Origin: a virus
Virus record (IMG/VR): IMGVR_UViG_3300032223_000593
Span: 1-31,821 of that record
Direction: 5' to 3' (one strand)
DNA length: 31,821 nucleotides
Positions 1 to 10,200 of the stretch are shown piece by piece. Below the pieces are notes generated by a model, which saw only the letters and a program-made list of their open reading frames with translations, had not been told where the DNA came from and searched no databases. The translations under genes were made by a program, and so were the position numbers. Numbering within the stretch: position 1 is the first letter of the stretch; every line of letters begins with the position of its first letter.

Positions 1-1
1 A

Positions 2-832
2 TCTCTTGCTGGTAATATAGCATCGGGCAGTAAACGCATATCCATACGTGGTGGGGTATTCCGTAAGATTGTAGGTGGTGAAGAAGTAGGTAAGATTACA
101 GGTAGAGAATTAAATGTAATTATTGTGAACGCAAATAAAAACGTATCACGTATATTCTATGCTGGTAAATACAATCCAACTGAAATTGTTCCACCTACTT
201 GCCAATCTACAGATGGGTTAACACCTGAAACTGGCATTGAAGATAAGCAAGCCACATCATGCTCTGCATGCCCACAGAATATTGCTGGGTCTGGAGAAGG
301 TAATAGCCGTGCTTGTAAATACCAACGCCGCCTTGCTATATTATTAGAAGGCGATACTTCAGGCGATGTATATCAGTTGACTATACCTGCTACATCTATT
401 TTTGGTAAGGGCGAAGGTAACTTGCATCCGTTTGAAAGCTATATTAAGTACATCGCTGGTAATGGTCGTAACATTAATCAAATCATTACTCAGATTAGCC
501 TTGATACAGATAGTGATACACCTAAGCTTTTATTCTCTCCTGCACGACATGTTAATCAGGAAGAGTGGGGATTATCTGAAGATGCAGGGTCATCGTTAGC
601 CGCACGTAATGCAGTTACTATGTCGGTTGCACAAACTGATGGTGTTAAGAAGCCTAAAGCAGTTGAGTATAAAGGACCTATATTAAAAGCCTTTAAAGCT
701 GAACCACAATCAGAGCCTGAAGAATCTGCAGAAATCTTAGAGCCTGTAAAGCGAGTAGCAAAGAAGCCTGATGTACCTACGGCTGACAAAAAGAACCTAG
801 CAGATGTAATTAATGCTTGGGGTGATGAGTAA
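2..832 (+). CDS. Cysteine-containing phage protein, possibly ssDNA-binding (5' partial)
   Basis: The frame is open from the first bases of the window to the TAA at 830-832, so the gene starts upstream and 276 residues are visible; the GTG at 125 is internal and is not needed as a start. The middle holds a cysteine cluster (PTC, then SCSAC, then RAC) that could bind one zinc ion, followed by a mixed stretch with many isoleucines and threonines. The C-terminal third is Lys/Glu/Pro-rich, looks disordered and ends in the acidic tail NAWGDE. An acidic tail of this kind, next to a primase-helicase, is what a single-stranded DNA-binding protein would show, but I do not recognise the family and this role is inference from context. 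The next gene starts 6 nt downstream, so the two are probably co-transcribed. Confidence 0.8.
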   Translation, partial: SLAGNIASGSKRISIRGGVFRKIVGGEEVGKITGRELNVIIVNANKNVSRIFYAGKYNPTEIVPPTCQSTDGLTPETGIEDKQATSCSACPQNIAGSGEGNSRACKYQRRLAILLEGDTSGDVYQLTIPATSIFGKGEGNLHPFESYIKYIAGNGRNINQIITQISLDTDSDTPKLLFSPARHVNQEEWGLSEDAGSSLAARNAVTMSVAQTDGVKKPKAVEYKGPILKAFKAEPQSEPEESAEILEPVKRVAKKPDVPTADKKNLADVINAWGDE

Positions 833-838
833 GAGTAT

Positions 839-1066
839 ATGAGCTACGGATATAGTTCTAGGCTTGTCGAGGCAAATAAAAAAGCTGACAAAAAGAATCT
901 AGGAGTTTTACTGGGCAGGCGATGCATTGCTTGTGACATACCAGTAGGAGATGTTGCCAAGATTCTTAATGTTAGTCGTATGACTGTATATAATTGGTTT
1001 ACTGGGGAACACACCCCCCAGTCGGGCTATGACGATGCAATCAATGAGTTAATAGACAAGCTTTAA
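839..1066 (+). CDS. Small helix-turn-helix DNA-binding protein
   Basis: A 75-residue protein. Residues about 37-60 read VGDVAKILNVSRMTVYNWFTG, which fits a Cro/CI- or MerR-type helix-turn-helix: a first helix, a turn around N-V-S, then a recognition helix RMTVYNWF. The protein is little more than this fold, so it is probably a DNA-binding regulator or a replication accessory protein rather than an enzyme. It starts 6 nt after the upstream stop with a weak AAGAG site before the ATG. A GC-rich hairpin lies 22 nt after its stop and before the primase-helicase gene, so it could act on, or be co-regulated with, that gene. Its target is unknown. Confidence 0.8.
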   Translation: MSYGYSSRLVEANKKADKKNLGVLLGRRCIACDIPVGDVAKILNVSRMTVYNWFTGEHTPQSGYDDAINELIDKL

Positions 1067-1088
1067 ATAAATCGTTTTTGGATATTTA

Positions 1089-1107
1089 GAGGGGGCCAAT
1101 CCCCCTC
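1089..1107 (+). other. GC-rich hairpin between HTH gene and primase-helicase gene
   Basis: GAGGGGG (1089-1095) pairs perfectly with CCCCCTC (1101-1107) around the loop CCAAT. The 7-bp stem is far more GC-rich than its surroundings. No U-tract follows, so it is not a typical intrinsic terminator. It lies 26 nt upstream of the primase-helicase ATG and could be an attenuator, an mRNA-stability or processing structure, or a protein-binding site. Only the pairing is observed; the function is inferred. Confidence 0.55.
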
Positions 1108-1133
1108 CGAGTACCCGTCTTTGAAAGATATAG

Positions 1134-3965
1134 ATGGAAGATTTTGACCTTTTAAATGCAGTTCTTCCTAGGGAAGGGTGGTTCTGCGTAGTAGGAATTA
1201 AAGGGGATGATGTTCGGCAAAAGCTTGTAGAGACTAGAGAAGAATTAAATACATGGGCTGAGAAGTTTGTAGAACAGAAAAGAAATGTGTTTTTTGGTTG
1301 TTCTAAGTTTGAAACTAAGCTTAACCGTACTAAAGACAATGTAAAGTCCGTTAAAGCGTTTTGGATGGATATAGATTGTAGCCCTGGAAAAGAAAAAATA
1401 AACTTAAAAACAGGAAGACCCGATGGATATATAAGTCAAGAAATAGGCTTGCAAGAGCTTACAAGGTTCTGTACACTCATAGGTATGCCCACCCCCCACA
1501 TAGTGAATTCAGGTAGGGGATTTCACGTTTACTGGGAGCTTTCAGAAGAAGTAATAAAGGAAGATTGGGAGCCAATAGCGCACAAATTAAGAGACCTTTG
1601 TTTTCTACATAATTTCTACGTAGACGGAAGCGTATTTGAACCCGCACGTATTTTACGTATTCCAGGTACATTTAACTTTAAAGGTGTTGACCCTTTACTT
1701 GTTTCAGTTGTACAAGTAGGTGAAGTTACTTCATTAGAATTTTTGAAAGATATATTACACGTAGAAGCCAAAGAGGTTATAGATTTTGAAAAGCCCACAG
1801 GAGAACTAAACGAACTTACTAAATCTTTGTTAGGCAATACAACTAAAAAGTTTAAGAACATAATGATACGTGGTGAGGAAGGCTGTTTGCAGTTACTTCA
1901 TGCTTATCAAAATCAAAATGATGTAGGATATGATTATTGGAGAGATGTACTATCTATAACAGCATTTTGTGATGATAGCCATAAAGCCTCGCACATGATG
2001 TGTAATCAAGCAGATTCATATGAGCCTAATAAAGTAGATGCAAAAGTAAAAAACTTACAGCTTACTGGCGGTCCACATCTGTGCACTACATTTGAAAAAA
2101 ATAATCCTAACGGATGTAACGGTTGCAAATGGAAGGGTAAAATAAATACCCCTATTAAGTTAGCTACAGAACTAAATGTAGCTACAGAGAAAGAAGAACA
2201 AGTAGAAGAATCAGTTGCAGTGCATAAAATACCTGCCTACCCTAACCCATACCTTCGTGGAGTTAATGGCGGCATATACCTGCCACCGGGCAAAGATGAA
2301 GCAGACCCTATATGCGTGTACGAACATGATTTATATATAGTAAAACTTATGGAAGAAGGATTTTCAGCGTTAGCTTTATGTAGGTTGCATCTACCACATG
2401 GGGTAGTTAAAGAGTTTGCAATACCACTAGTACTTGCATCTTCCAAAGAGGATTTAAGGAAAGAATTAGCAACACAAGGAGTAGCGGCATCCCCAACTCA
2501 ATACGGATATTTAGCTGGGTTTATAACCGCATTTATTAAAAATTTACAATACATTAAAAGGCCGGAAACAATGAGAACACAATTTGGTTGGACAGATAAC
2601 GATAGCAAGTTTATTGTTGGAGATAGAGAGATTAGCAAGGACGGTGTTTATGGTAGTCCAGTATCTAATACTACTAGAGAAATCGCAAAACATATGGTGC
2701 CGATTGGGTCATATGATAAATGGAGAGAAGTCTTTAACATGTACAGGTTACCTGGGTTAGAACCGCATGCATTTGCTGCTCTGACTGCCTTTGGTGCGCC
2801 GCTATTTAAGTTTACAGGACTTAAGGGGGCAATCATTAACGTTATTTATAAACTAGGTGGTACAGGCAAATCAACTACACTCTTTATGTGTAACAGCGTA
2901 TGGGGGCACCCTGAAGCATTAGGGTCCATATGGAAAGATACTAACAACGCTAAGATTCAAAAACTTGGAATAATGAATAATCTACCTAATACAGTAGATG
3001 AGATTACAAACATAAGCCCGCAAGACTTTTCTGATTTAGCATATAGCATGTCGCAAGGGCGAGGTAAAGATAGAATGGCTGGTAGTAGTAATGAGCTACG
3101 TAAGAATGATACTACTTGGCAGACCATGTCTTTATGTAGTGCAAATGCAAGCTTCTATGAGAAGTTAGCGTCTAATAAGGCTGGCGCTAATGCTGAGATG
3201 TTAAGGTTATTTGAGTACACAATTGCGCCTAGTAATGTAATTTCTACTGAGGATGGTAAGCGTCTATTTGATAGACAGCTCAAGGAAAACTATGGTCATG
3301 CAGGTGAGAAATACGCTCAATTTTTAGTTAATAACCTTGAAGAAGTAGTGCAGGCTATATTGAATATACAGAATAAGATAGATAAAGAACTGCGTTTAAC
3401 TCCTCCTGAGCGATTTTGGTCAGCGGTTGCGGCTTGTAACTTAGCTGGGGGGTTAATTGCTAAACGCCTAGGGCTACATGACTACGATATGATGGCAATC
3501 TATAAGTGGACTACCGACACTATTAGTGGCATGCGTGAAGAGATTAAACCCCCTGCAGAAGATACATATAGCATAATCGGTGACTATATTAACCGTCATA
3601 TGCAGAATATCTTAGTGGTTAAAGATGAAGTTGATAGCCGCAGCGCTGCAAAGCCTCTACCTACGTTAGAACCTAGAGGTGACTTACTTATCCGGTACGA
3701 GCCCGATACTAAACGTATGTATTTTGTAACCAAAGATTTTAAAAATGACTGCGTAGACCAGCAGATTAGTTACAAGGATACGTTAAAAGAGTTAAAGGAA
3801 AAAGGATTCTACGAAGGTACTATGAACAAGCGTATGTCTAAGGGTATGAAGATTACGTCCCCTGCAGTTAATGTACTTATGTTTGATTGTTCTACTGGTT
3901 TTGTAAACATGGACGAGCTAATCGCCCCGGAGATTGAGAATGCGCATAGAGAAACTGAGTTATAA
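1134..3965 (+). CDS. Primase-helicase fusion (AEP-type primase plus DUF927/SF3-like ATPase)
   Basis: A 943-residue replication protein that should prime DNA synthesis and unwind the phage genome. The N-terminal part has the signatures of an archaeo-eukaryotic-type primase: FWMDID with metal-binding D79 and D81, SGRGFHVYW with H131, and VDGSVFEPARILRIPGT with D164 and two arginines (R172, R175). A small cysteine cluster follows (C317, C328, C331), like the zinc-binding element often found between primase and helicase parts. The C-terminal ATPase has a Walker A motif GGTGKST (about 575-581) and a Walker B-like VDE (D622, E623), in the arrangement seen in DUF927 helicases. The gene starts at ATG 1134 with a weak ribosome binding site. 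Its last 26 nt overlap the next small gene. No separate primase or helicase is visible, and the polymerase must be outside the window. Confidence 0.9.
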   Translation: MEDFDLLNAVLPREGWFCVVGIKGDDVRQKLVETREELNTWAEKFVEQKRNVFFGCSKFETKLNRTKDNVKSVKAFWMDIDCSPGKEKINLKTGRPDGYISQEIGLQELTRFCTLIGMPTPHIVNSGRGFHVYWELSEEVIKEDWEPIAHKLRDLCFLHNFYVDGSVFEPARILRIPGTFNFKGVDPLLVSVVQVGEVTSLEFLKDILHVEAKEVIDFEKPTGELNELTKSLLGNTTKKFKNIMIRGEEGCLQLLHAYQNQNDVGYDYWRDVLSITAFCDDSHKASHMMCNQADSYEPNKVDAKVKNLQLTGGPHLCTTFEKNNPNGCNGCKWKGKINTPIKLATELNVATEKEEQVEESVAVHKIPAYPNPYLRGVNGGIYLPPGKDEADPICVYEHDLYIVKLMEEGFSALALCRLHLPHGVVKEFAIPLVLASSKEDLRKELATQGVAASPTQYGYLAGFITAFIKNLQYIKRPETMRTQFGWTDNDSKFIVGDREISKDGVYGSPVSNTTREIAKHMVPIGSYDKWREVFNMYRLPGLEPHAFAALTAFGAPLFKFTGLKGAIINVIYKLGGTGKSTTLFMCNSVWGHPEALGSIWKDTNNAKIQKLGIMNNLPNTVDEITNISPQDFSDLAYSMSQGRGKDRMAGSSNELRKNDTTWQTMSLCSANASFYEKLASNKAGANAEMLRLFEYTIAPSNVISTEDGKRLFDRQLKENYGHAGEKYAQFLVNNLEEVVQAILNIQNKIDKELRLTPPERFWSAVAACNLAGGLIAKRLGLHDYDMMAIYKWTTDTISGMREEIKPPAEDTYSIIGDYINRHMQNILVVKDEVDSRSAAKPLPTLEPRGDLLIRYEPDTKRMYFVTKDFKNDCVDQQISYKDTLKELKEKGFYEGTMNKRMSKGMKITSPAVNVLMFDCSTGFVNMDELIAPEIENAHRETEL

Positions 3966-4134
3966 CGTAAATTGGAAGAACTTTAAGGTGGGGTACTCGT
4001 TCTTTATACCTTGTCTTAACTGCATGCAAGCTAAAAAGGATGTGCTTCAGATATCAAAACGCCTAAAAATGGATATATTAACCAAAGTTACCATAGAAGA
4101 AGGCATTAGGGGTTTACGTATTTGGAGAATTTAG
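3940..4134 (+). CDS. Small conserved-looking phage protein, function unknown
   Basis: A 64-residue basic protein with a PCLNC cysteine pair (C24, C27) and a C-terminus reading EEGIRGLRIWRI. I chose ATG 3940 over the in-frame TTG at 3934 because a GGAGA site sits 6-7 nt upstream of the ATG. It overlaps the 3' end of the primase-helicase gene by 26 nt in another frame and is the last gene of the + strand block. The RGLRIWR-type ending is familiar from small phage proteins of unknown function; a DNA- or RNA-binding role is possible but is a guess. The overlap, the ribosome binding site and the position directly before a terminator support a real gene. Confidence 0.65.
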   Translation: MRIEKLSYNVNWKNFKVGYSFFIPCLNCMQAKKDVLQISKRLKMDILTKVTIEEGIRGLRIWRI

Positions 4135-4147
4135 TTATACTGCAAGG

Positions 4148-4183
4148 GTAACTTATGTTACTTTTCCTTGGGAATTACTTCCC
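4148..4183 (+). other. Two short hairpins ahead of the convergent terminator
   Basis: GTAAC (4148-4152) pairs with GTTAC (4157-4161) around TTAT, and GGGAA (4170-4174) pairs with TTCCC (4179-4183) around TTAC. Both are perfect 5-bp stems with 4-nt loops and lie just after the last + strand gene. They may help halt transcription or protect the 3' end of the + strand transcript. Confidence 0.4.
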
Positions 4184-4189
4184 CTTTAT

Positions 4190-4218
4190 ATCCCCGCTTA
4201 AAACGTGGGGATTTTTTT
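4190..4218 (+). terminator. Rho-independent terminator for the + strand block
   Basis: ATCCCC (4190-4195) pairs with GGGGAT (4207-4212) and is followed by seven T residues (4212-4218), the standard intrinsic-terminator form on the + strand. On the - strand no T-tract follows the stem, so the signal works mainly for the replication block. Its T-tract contains the complement of the stop codon of the 2133-residue gene on the other strand, so the two convergent blocks abut without spare sequence. Confidence 0.8.
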
Positions 4219-7200
4219 ATTTTTCAGGGACAATTCTTTCTCTTGCTGGATATAAATAAGGTTCAAGTTCTTTAGGCATATACTGCCCTCTATAAGTACG
4301 CTTACTTTTTTCTCTTGCGGCATCAATAGATTCTCTTATTGTGCTTGGAAGTATGGCAAGTTTTTTATTTGGGTATCTCTCATTATGCTTATCTATCTCG
4401 TCTAAAATCTTTTGTGTATCTTTTTCATCTTTAGAATTAGATATTAATGTTTCATTTAATTTATTTAATAAAGCTTGTTTTTCATTTCTAGCAATTGTAA
4501 TTTCTCGATTAGATTTAAACCCTTCTTCTTGTAGTCTAGATAATTTAGTTGGTTGAAATCCAATAGCTTGCCCAAGAATATTCATGCTGCTTAGTTCTTC
4601 AGGTTTAAGAATACTTTCCCCACGCCTAATTTCTGCGCCTTCAGTCGCTAACCTATAAGCAACTATTGGGTTTTTAAATAAAGCAGGCACCATTCTTTCT
4701 AAAGCTCTTAGAGTATGCCCATTATTAAAATCATCCAGTCCACCTACAATATCTAAACCTTTTGAAACGCCCGGACCTAAATTAGCTATCAAAAAGTTTT
4801 GAACTGCTTCTGCATCTGTTTTGCTAACTTTACCAGAATCTCTAATCCACATACCATCCATAGATGTACGTGAGCCTATATTTAACCCACTAATAGCAGA
4901 TATAGGACCTTTTTCAAGCATCTCCGCATACTTATCCCCAAACATTTCAGGTAGTATTTCTTGACGGAAACGCAAATCAAAGTTATCTGAAGTTATAGGG
5001 TTTTGAAGTCTACGTTTTCTTCTTGCTTCTTCAGCATCATCACCACCTATATTATTTAAAGTAGCATCAATAGCGGCACATATTACGCTATATAAAGGCA
5101 TACCAACTAAACCATGAAATAAACCACCCATAGCTAAAGTACCAGTAAGGCGTTTCATTGCGGCTTGTTTATCTGCCCAAGTTTCACCAGCAAAACTATT
5201 GTATCCGTTACGTACTAGATATGAAGTTACGTTGAAAGCATACATTTTAAACTGCCCTAACGTTTTACCAACAAAATTACGTAGAACTGTAGGTCTACTC
5301 ATGTTGTCATACCTACCTAATAACTCGTAGGTTTTATCTACAGCCTTTTGTACCGCACCTTCAAAATCTTTTGTCTTTGCATATTCAGCTTCAAATATCA
5401 TCATATAAGTCATCTCTCTACTTATACGTTCGGCACCATTAAACAACCCAGACATAGCATTTAAAGTCTGTCTTCCAGCATTTTGCGCAAAGTTATCGTA
5501 AGAGTTATCGGGAGTCCTACCTTTATTAGTTAGTACTGCAGTATTAGTAGCAGTAGTAACACCTCTTGCAATAGCCTCATCAAACGCATCACTTAAAAGT
5601 CTACTTTCTTTTACAAATTTAGAATCACCTACAGATACGCTGCCTTTTTCAACCCCTAAAGAACCCCATAGAGCAGAATATTTAGCAAATAAAACACCGC
5701 TTTTTACTGAGCCGTAATCCGCCCACATATTTGGCAGTACCATAATAGGTATAGATGCAAGCTGTACAGCGGCTGAAGCGGGGGCAGTTAATAACCAGTA
5801 GTATGCAAATTGATTTACTAAAGCAGAAACAGTTCCCGGTTCAGGTGGATTAAGTTCTGCCCTACCTCTAGCAGCCATTTCATCAATAATTTCGCCATAC
5901 TTACTTTTATCTGCTAACGGCATACCCTGTAAAGAATCTTTGGCTCTTTCTATTTCCGCTTCTATTTCATCGCCATACTGTAACTTAGATGCTTGCGCTG
6001 CAATTCTATTTGCAGACGTTTTAAAGTTACGAAATATATCTGCACTAAAACCAGTAATATTATCTGCAGTTATAAACTGTTTGCGAAAACTTCTTTCTGG
6101 CATAGTACGTAGGTAAGTTTGATATAGCTCATCTTTAATAGTTTCTACGTCTACATTACCTTTTTCAGCGGCTTTATCTATGATAGCAAACATATCTTTT
6201 AAGGCTTGAGTAACTTCATGCCCTGAATTACGCATAGTAGTTATATCGTTTCCAACGTTAAATCTTTCATTTACTTCGTCTTCACTAAGCCCTAACTTTT
6301 CTGCTCGTTCTTGTGCAAATAAATTACGTGCAGTACCTGTATCAAATAGGTAAAACTCTCTGCCAGTAGGTCCTTTAGATATACTCAACCAATAAATACC
6401 ATCACGCATAAATGGAAAATACTCGGTAATCTTACTTTCTTCTTGCATCTTTCTTATTGCAGACAAGAGTACTTTTTTATCTTCTCCAGGTAATTGCAGT
6501 CTATTGATTTTTGAATCTAATAGCCCACGAACCATATCCATATTATCTGCATAATATTTTTTAACCATAGCGTATAGTTCTTTACCTTTAGGGTCTAGCT
6601 TATCCCAATATTCAAAAACTCTTTCTATGCCGTTTTCTCTTAATGTAATTTGACCTCTAATAGATGGTAAGCTTTTTGAATCAGTTGCTGGGTCGCTAAG
6701 TTTAGCATTTAGTTCTTTAAGTCTTTTGTCGTTAAACATAGCGTCAATTTTATTTTTAAACCCCATAGGGCTTACACCTTCTAGCCGTGCTAAATGCATA
6801 GTAGCAGCTAGGTTTTTCATGTTATCTTTACCTGCTCTAATATATGCGCCTAGTTTATCTGCTTTAATAGCGGCATCTTTTAAAATTCTAGCTCTTGATG
6901 TAGCCATACGTTGGGTAATAGTATCCATGTCTTTTAAACCGGGTATTTTATTACCTATCCAACGCATAATATCTGCAGTTGGTAAAGTACGTGCAATATT
7001 TCTTACAGCACCATCATCAAACGCAGTCCATCTTGCATCTAATATTCCTTTAATCTCATCAAAACTATGAGCGTCTTTTATTAAAGAAATTGTAGATTTA
7101 TTCATTTCTGTAGCGCTTTGAGATATTTCTAGTTGTTGTATTGCCTTGGCTATTCTTTTTTGTTTTGGTTTTTTGTTAAAACTTACAGATTCTAGTTTGG

Positions 7201-10200
7201 CATCAACAGGCTTTTCGGCTAATAACCCGCTACCAAGCAGTAATAAATCTTGCATAGCAGATTCATGTTTAGCATCCATACCTAATGCATTACGTAGTGT
7301 ATTTGCAAACTTAGTAAATAAAGAACCAAAGAAACCGGGAGAACCTTGTTTAGCTGCGCCGGGAGTAGTTAAAAGAAAACTTATTACACCCTCATCAGAT
7401 AACCCATAAGCTAAAAACTCTTTAGCATCATCAAGTATATTAATGCCGCCTACTTCTTCTTCGTTAAACAAAAAGCCCAGTTGTGTATTAAATTCTTCTC
7501 CATTAGCCCTACGAGTGTCATATGCGTCTTTAACTCTATCCATTAAATCAAATAAGTTATCGTACAAAGCCTGCACTTGTCGAGATGGTGTACCCCCACG
7601 CATTATAGTAACTGCATACTGCTCAATCATACTATCTAGTGCGGCATGTAGAGCCTCGTGTATAACAGTAGTATTGTTAATACCATGCATATCAGGGGGG
7701 CCAAAACCCTCCCCACGAACATATATCATTTTTTTAAGGCTACCATCAGGAAGTTTAATAGTAACCATTGCACCATTAGCAGTTCCATCTTCAGTTATTA
7801 TTTCTGATAAAGGGGTACCTTTTATGGTTATCCCAGCTAAATCAGTTTTAGAATTAACAACTATAAACCCAACGTTTTTCATAAAAGGTTTAAGAGCACG
7901 TATTAATGTGCGCTCAAATGCAGTTCCAGTTTTGCTCGCTATATTTAATGCTTGTTCTGCAGTGGTTATATTTTCGCCATTAAAGGCAGTATTAGGTTTG
8001 CTATTAGTTGTCTGAGATTTACTAGCTTTAGTTAAAAGTTGTTTAGCTCGTTCTATTGCTGATTTTAATTTTGGTTCAGCTTCAGTTTTGTTTTTTGCAT
8101 CTATAGCAGCTCTTTGTTCAGGAGTTAGTTTTGCTCGTTCTGTTCTACGTGCATCAAGCACTCGTCTTTCTTCTTCAGTTATACCAGCAATAATTTCTGC
8201 TGCTTTTTTACCCGCGGCTCTATCTCTTGCTACACCTTTAGCAATATCGTCTAATTGTCCTAATAAACTAATACGTGCGGCTCTATGTTCTTGTTTTTTA
8301 TCAGCACTCATTTGTGCTACTTGGGAAGCACGTTCTGTATTTTGTTTAAGGCTTTCTATTAATTTAATAATATCTCTTACTTCTTTTTTATTTGCCGCAG
8401 ACTGTTGAGCTTTAGTTGCAGCGGCGGCGGCTATTTGTTCGGGTGTTTTTTCAACCTTTGGTCTACCACGAGTTTCTTGCAACTTAGCTATTACATCTTT
8501 AGCTGTATCTTCTTCGGTTACTTCAACATTATTGTCTGTAGCTAGTTTTGTTAAGTCTGCATTAGGCATTTCGCCTTCAGGGAATGAATACCCCCTATCA
8601 ACTGCATCTAGTACTTCATTTAGTTTTGAAGGTATTATAGCTTCTGTAGTAGGTACAATGTTTGATGGCGGAGAGATAGCCTCTCTTAAAGCTTGTATTG
8701 CTCTTTCGTTAAACCCTTTACCTGCTTCTGGCATAGGTATACGTAGCATATTCAACATACCTTTTAATTTAGAAGCATTTGGTTTTTCTACCTTAGAATC
8801 TAATTTAGTTAAATAATCTACAGCGGTTTGTTGTACTACTTGTTGGGTTGTACTTAGTGTACCTTGTTGTACATTTTGCAGTGGCGGCGTTCCTGTTCCA
8901 GCCCCTCCAACAGGTTCGATATTATTTGCCAGTCCAGCAGTGACAGGTGTTGTAAGTTCTTGGGTGTTGACTGTTCCTTGTCCAGACACAGGAACGCTTG
9001 ACTCAGTTCCTCCGGTGATAGTTCCAGGACTCGTTCCATTTGTGGCTCCTAGTTGGTTTAAAGGTATGATTGGTATCGGTGCACCATCTGCTGATACTAC
9101 TGGCGGTGTAGTTGGCGGGGTTACTGGTGGTGTGGGAGGCGCTACAGGTGGTTCTGTATTATCCGTTGTTTTTTGATTTATACTTTCTTGGGCGGCTTCT
9201 ATTGCTTCTTCATCAGTTAAAGATGGAGTTTTTAATTTTAGGTCTAGTGCTACTTGAGTTAACTCAGCTTGAGCGGCAGCCTCCACAGGAGACATGTTAG
9301 GATATTTTTTAGTCAGCGCTTCAGTTATAGTTATTATTTGGTTTTGTTTTTTTGCAGCTTCTTGTTCAGGAGTTAAAACAGGGGGTATTACTTCTCCACT
9401 TGGGGCTATAGCACTAGTAAGTCCTACATGCCCTGCACCGCCTACTCCACCACCAACAGCTTCAGCAGCGGCGGCATTAATTACTCTTTTTATATTAGCC
9501 CAATCTGTATAGCCTTTATCTTGTTCTTTTAAAGCTTTTTCACCTGCAATACTCATAAGTTCTTGAGCACCACCAGTTAACCCTTCTTCACCAATACTTC
9601 TAGGTAATTCTTTTACCGTTTGTTTAGTAAGCTCTTCTTTTGTAAGTGCTTTAGCCCCTACCTCTAAAGTTTCTTTTGCAACTTTTGCCCTTAATATAGC
9701 GCCTACTGGACCTGTAACAGAATCTAATGCGCCGCTAGCAATTGCTACAGACATAGAAACATTCATTGTTTTATTTACATACTCTTGTATTTTATTTGCT
9801 TGCTCTTCAGCAGTCAGCCCTTTCATCTCTGGCTGTTTCATTAAATGTTCTACACGATTGCCAAACTGTTCTCCAGTACTCATCCCTATACCAACAAGCC
9901 CAGCACCTAATGCACCGGCGGGGGTTAAAGAAGCCGCTACTATAGGTAGTAGTTGTACGCCAGCAGAACCTGCATTAAATGCTAACCAATTTCCAAAGTC
10001 TTTAAGTCCTTCAACATCGGTTAAATCTGTAGTTTTACCTTTGTACTTTAACGCATCTTTTTGATATTCTTGCACGGCTTTTTGTGCCTCTACAATCATA
10101 CCTTCTCTATTTTTAATAGTAGTACCCATTTCAGCTCGCATATTTTCACGGGCTTCTGGCGCTAAGTTTAAATATGTTTTTGCCATATCAAAAGACATAC

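Noticed and set aside
1108-3999. CGAGTACCC near 1108 and GGGTACTCG near 3990 as an inverted repeat flanking the primase-helicase gene
   Set aside because: Only 9 bp, nearly 2.9 kb apart and one copy inside a coding sequence; expected by chance.
7443-8015. 190-codon + strand frame inside the giant gene, and the similar ones at 6726-7070 and 8088-8408
   Set aside because: Antisense shadows with Ser/Leu/Ala-rich low-complexity translations and no recognised motif or ribosome binding site.
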